This document shows, one piece after another, positions 60,082-64,000 of a stretch of DNA of 64,000 nucleotides. The stretch is from contig CM029369.1 of NCBI GenBank assembly GCA_017165825.1, positions 5,689,433-5,753,432 of the forward strand, given 5' to 3'. Each line of letters starts with the position of its first letter. Position 1 is the stretch's first letter. The notes below the pieces were generated by a model that had not been told where the DNA came from, searched no databases, and was given only the letters and a program-made list of their open reading frames with translations. Source of the DNA: Hepsetus odoe. Taxonomy: Eukaryota > Chordata > Actinopteri > Characiformes > Hepsetidae. A program made the position numbers and the translations under genes.

Positions 60082-60626
60082 CAGTACTGTGCAAAAGTTT
60101 TAGGCAGGTGAGGAAAAATGCTGTAAACAAGAGCAGCTTTCAAAAATGGGAAGTGTTCATCATTTATTTTCATCAATCAACAAATGCAGTGAATAGACAA
60201 AAGAGAATCTAAATCAAATCAATTTTGGTGTGACCACCCTTTGCCTTCAAAACAGCATCAATTCTTCTAGATACACTTGCACACAGTTTTTGAAGGAACT
60301 CTGCCGGTAGGTCGTTCCAAACATCTTGGAGAACTAAGCACAGATCTTCTGTGGATGTAGCTTCCTCACATCCTTCTGTCTCTTCATGTGATCCAGACAC
60401 ACTGGATGATGTTGAGATCAGGGCTCTGTGGGGCCAGAAGAACTGATGCTGGTTTGAAGGCAAAAGGTAGTGACACGAGATATTGATCTGATTTAGATTT
60501 TTCTTTCGTTCGCTCACTTTGTATTTTGTAAATTGATCAAAATAAACAATCATTATTTATATTTCTGAAAGCGTTCTTTGTTTACAGCATTTTTTCACAC
60601 CTGCCTAAAACTTTTGCACAGTACTG
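60082..60626 (-). mobile_element. Tc1-like MITE, second complete copy
   Basis: 545 bases, CAGTACTGT/ACAGTACTG ends, TA at 60,080-60,081 and 60,627-60,628. Very similar over its full length to 39,042-39,588, including the minus-strand transposase C-terminal remnant (DVWNDLPAEFLQKLCASVSR here). Close similarity of two copies 21 kb apart, with the same internal join, shows that they spread as a pre-deleted element. Confidence 0.9.
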
Positions 60627-60628
60627 TA

Positions 60629-63600
60629 TATGCCAGAAGTGTTCTAATTTGTTCTAAATGTTCTAACATCCAGGAAATACATCCAATACATCATACATCC
60701 TCCACAGCATAGTAGAGGTAACTATTACATCTGATTTAATACACGGCCTTAATGAGAGATTCTCAGCGATAAAGCCAGGAAACATAAACGTTCATTTCTG
60801 CAGGATTGTGCTCCCAGGACCTGAGGTTGCACTCCTGTTATTTACTTTTAACTTTGGGTTTAAAAGTCAGATCTGAGGTCTGGTTTGATTATATATGTTG
60901 ATTCAAACTCCCATGCTTTACACTGACAAAGCTCCCAGCATTCTAAACTTTTAAAAGCCTGAAAATGGAAAATCAAGCCATTAAAAATAACTGTAATCAA
61001 ATGCTTATAGCTGCTGGTGGAAACACCTTTTCCATATGCATCAGAGTACCCTGCATTTAGAATACCTGTAATTGCAGCTTCCATAAAAACACAAAAACCT
61101 ATTTAATCCTTTCATTGCCATTTATACTTTGCTTCCTGATGGTTCTACTTAATGCCATTAGTGTGTGCGCTTACCTGTACACAGCACATGTTCCTGCCTC
61201 AAGGCACCATAAATAACTTCCACTTTCTAAATAAATAAAATCACATTGCTTTCAATTAAATTTGCCCTAAGACAGTGTCAAGTTAAAACATTGATGTTAT
61301 GCAGAAAATGGTTCTTTTAGCAATGGGTTAGTTTAAATTGGAAGAACTTAAATTCTATGTATTATTGATGCATATGACAACTCCTTCCAACAGCGAGGTA
61401 CTCGGAATGTTTTATTTAGTTGCCACCAAACTGGAGCTTCGTTTTTCGCTGTGGCATTGACATCATGAGTAAACTGCCTCACCTCTCCCATTTTAACTAG
61501 TGCCAAAAATGCCATTTCATTTAACAAACAGAGTGAAACTAATGGGGAGCACAGAATTGGGCTGAAAGTTTGTTGCTGTTTGTTTTTTGCACCGAACGCA
61601 TCTGCTCCCCTGAGGATCCACACCAAGAGACAATGAAAGGGTCGTGCGCTGTGGCTGGAGGATTTAATTAATCTGCAGCTAAAACCACAAACAACCAGAT
61701 GCTCAGCATCGAGCCACCATCATTAGCTTAATATGAAACATTAGCGTGAATTATATGGCATGTTTCCAGCGGTAACTAAGGCAGCATTGATTAAAAAGAG
61801 TGAGGAGGTTTTGAGCAGCACATATTTCACTCAACATGTTTTTTGTTCTGCTTTTTTTGGGAGCGGGTGTTAAAAGGATAATTATGTGATGAACACAACA
61901 ACCACATCACATCAAATCAGGCTCAATAAAACACCTTTTCACCATTTTCTCCATCACTATGCATGGACACCGCTGATACTTTAATGGTTGTCAAAAGCTG
62001 CAGGTTACTTATGAATAACCCATATCCACTCCTGCTTACATGGCTGGCCTCCAAGTAAGTTAGCATGTGGTCTGGAAAGCAGTGAGCGCAAGTCTTTAGA
62101 GCAGACACTGGAAGGTTTCCAAACTCGTTAACCTTATGCTTATTTTTCATTTTAAAACTATACTGTTACATATTTGTTGTTTTAACTTAAACTTTTAATC
62201 AAGGAACTTGGCTTCATAAATGTCTTATGTAATGTTTAATACACTCAGGTTGCCAGATTTGTATTTATTGATTTATTCTGGTTATGGACCCTTAGAGATT
62301 AAGGGGTCAGCTGCCAGTGGTTAGAAATACCAGGGCTAGGAACAGGTCACTCTGTTTTGTAAGGACATCAGAAGAAGCTCTCCTGGAGCATGAAGACCAT
62401 AGGGCAAGTGCTAGAAGAAGACGCACTAGGTTTTTATGAAGGACACCAAAATGTCAGCAGTGCTTTATTTTCAGTGGGCAGGTTCATTTTAAATGTCCCA
62501 CATTGTCTTTTTGGAACATTGTCTTTTTATATACTCATGAAATGGCAGGAGGGCCTCTGTACATCCACTTTATTAGCAATCCCTCCCTTGCAGTATTATT
62601 TTATTGTTGTTTGTTTAGAGGGTGCAGCCCATCTGTTGATGAACAAAAGTCAGTTTTGGCCCTAAAATTGCTCTTGGTTTGATATTTGTTTTATTAAATA
62701 ATAAAATGAAACTTGCATCTGCTTCCTGCCTCCCCATCATTACAGATGCAAAACCTTTTCTCGTTGACGTTTTTATTTCTTAAAAGATTACCCTCACAAA
62801 TGTTACGTTCTCCCTATTTAAGATCTCTTTAATGTTCAAGATGACCTTTTAAAGTAAAGCTTCTCGTCAAGCCAAGATTGCAAAAGTCAAGTTTAAAATT
62901 TCCACTCCATTCCATTAGTGTTGTGTTTTATATGGAGGGAAGAGAGCACAGATTAAGGGCCTTAAAATGATCCGCTACTCTGTTTTAAAAGCTCTAATAA
63001 AGTAATATGATATAAACTCTGCTACACTGGTTATGTAACATTTATCTTTCAGTCTTAATTTTCACTCTACTACTTGGAAATGGATGGAAAACATCTGACA
63101 GCTTTTTTGTTTTGGAGAGCTTTCTGCTATGCGTTGAGGTTTGTATGGAAATCAGCTGATTATTGACGGACCTCCAAAGACATACTGATGCACTCACAAG
63201 CAAATGGGTCACCTGCTCCAACATTTAGTATTAGCTAGTTTTACTTGTACATGGATTTTACTAAAAACCTGACCTTATTCCCTTTTTGCACTACTCATTA
63301 CATCTCACTTCTGCTTAAGAAAGACAAACATGGTTTTGTTTAAAAACATAAATACACCAGAATTTACAGCAAATAAAATAATCCATGTGTTATATAAAAG
63401 AAACCTGGCCCAATTGGTCCCAGTAGGATCTGCCATTTCACTTGGAGAGCTGTGATATATGGGTACTGCTAAAGAAAGCAAGGGTGCCCTTCCTCCCCCA
63501 CATAATACATAAAAAAGAAAACATGAAACTACAGGATAACAGCTTCTCAAAACAATAGCTGAGAAACCTTGACTATATGAAAGCGTCAAAGCTCTTTAGA

Positions 63601-64000
63601 AATCAGTGTGACAGGTATGATGTATGTATGAACTGCAGGGTTGTTTCAGCAGAAACAGAAACACTGAGCAGATGGAAGTAGAGCCTTTTGCTAGTGGACC
63701 AAAGCCACAGTGCCACACACAGGCAACACCCACTATTGGCTGTGGGAACCTAAAGCCATGTGTGAAAGAAGTGTTAGTGTGTAAAAGAAAGAATAAAATG
63801 GGTCAGTGAACAAATTTTTTCTAATTACTTACAGACTGCTACAATCAGCCAAGGATGCAAATGTTCCACAAATCCGGGTCATTCAATCATGTCGTAATTA
63901 ATGAGTGCACGTCATGTGAGATCTGTTCAGCTCAAGCTGGGTAAGGTGTTAAGAAATCTTTCTCAATCAAGTCAGCAAGACAAGGCAACACAATGATGTG
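60629..64000. other. Unique non-coding DNA to the window end
   Basis: No gene recognised. 61,395-61,870 is complex and repeat-free. A stretch ending at 62,750 (AATAAAATG then CCCCATCATTACA) resembles the 3' end of an LTR like that at 24,485 but no matching 5' end or target duplication was found. The frames at 62,390-62,665 and 63,305-63,589 have no domain. Confidence 0.55.

Noticed and set aside
1..64000. A novel multi-gene system
   Set aside because: Both strands were read for coding blocks, operon-like order and unusual protein signatures; only transposon relics, repeats and unique non-coding DNA were supported.

Overview
The window looks like nuclear DNA from a teleost fish and reads as a gene desert. 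I found no intact protein-coding gene, no convincing exon, and no functional tRNA or rRNA gene. The fish assignment rests on the repeats: tRNA-headed SINEs with tails of the kind widespread in teleosts, relics of L2/CR1-group and RTE-type LINEs, Tc1-like DNA transposons with their short non-autonomous derivatives, and a solo LTR. I cannot name the species. Nothing suggests bacterial, viral or organellar DNA. Every open frame is short, is made of simple repeat, or lies in a transposon relic.

Layout. 0-6 kb: end of a Tc1 MITE, then mostly unique DNA with old SINE pieces. 6-12 kb: nested SINE/LINE insertions at 6.0-6.4 and 8.2-8.8 kb and two antisense SINEs at 11.2-12.0 kb. 12-21 kb: unique DNA with tRNA-headed repeats at 14.0 and 17.8-18.4 kb. 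21-25.4 kb: a SINE cluster that includes a chimeric SINE, then a solo LTR at 24.5 kb with a perfect 5-bp target duplication. 26.2-28.0 kb: a 1.7-kb (ACT)n-based array with partial 86-bp higher-order structure. It is split by a 180-bp non-repetitive segment whose inverted copy lies at 29.56-29.74 kb. 28-40 kb: unique DNA, more SINEs, and a 547-bp Tc1 MITE nested in an older relic. 40.2-41.7 kb: dead Tc1 transposase relic carrying a 65-bp LINE insertion. 42-52.8 kb: mostly unique, with a head-to-tail SINE pair at 44.1-44.6 kb. 52.9-54.7 kb: internally deleted RTE-type LINE. 55.8-56.9 kb: decayed L2/CR1-group LINE on the minus strand. 57.4-60.6 kb: SINE, L2 3' end, second chimeric SINE with a perfect 13-bp target duplication, and second MITE copy. 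60.6-64 kb: unique.

There are no working genes here that act together. The content is a record of successive transposition events in non-coding DNA. The long unique blocks between repeats are where any cis-regulatory elements would lie, but the sequence alone does not prove any. The most informative observations are the inverted 180-bp duplication inside the array, the chimeric SINE that demonstrably moved as a unit, and the MITE built from the two ends of a Tc1 element. I found no new multi-gene system and none should be inferred. SINE families are called A, B, C and A/C here for convenience. A has a CACTTTCA-type tail, B a TCTGCTAAATG-type tail, C a long tail mentioning cuts such as GGATGGACT, and A/C is an A head on a C-like tail.
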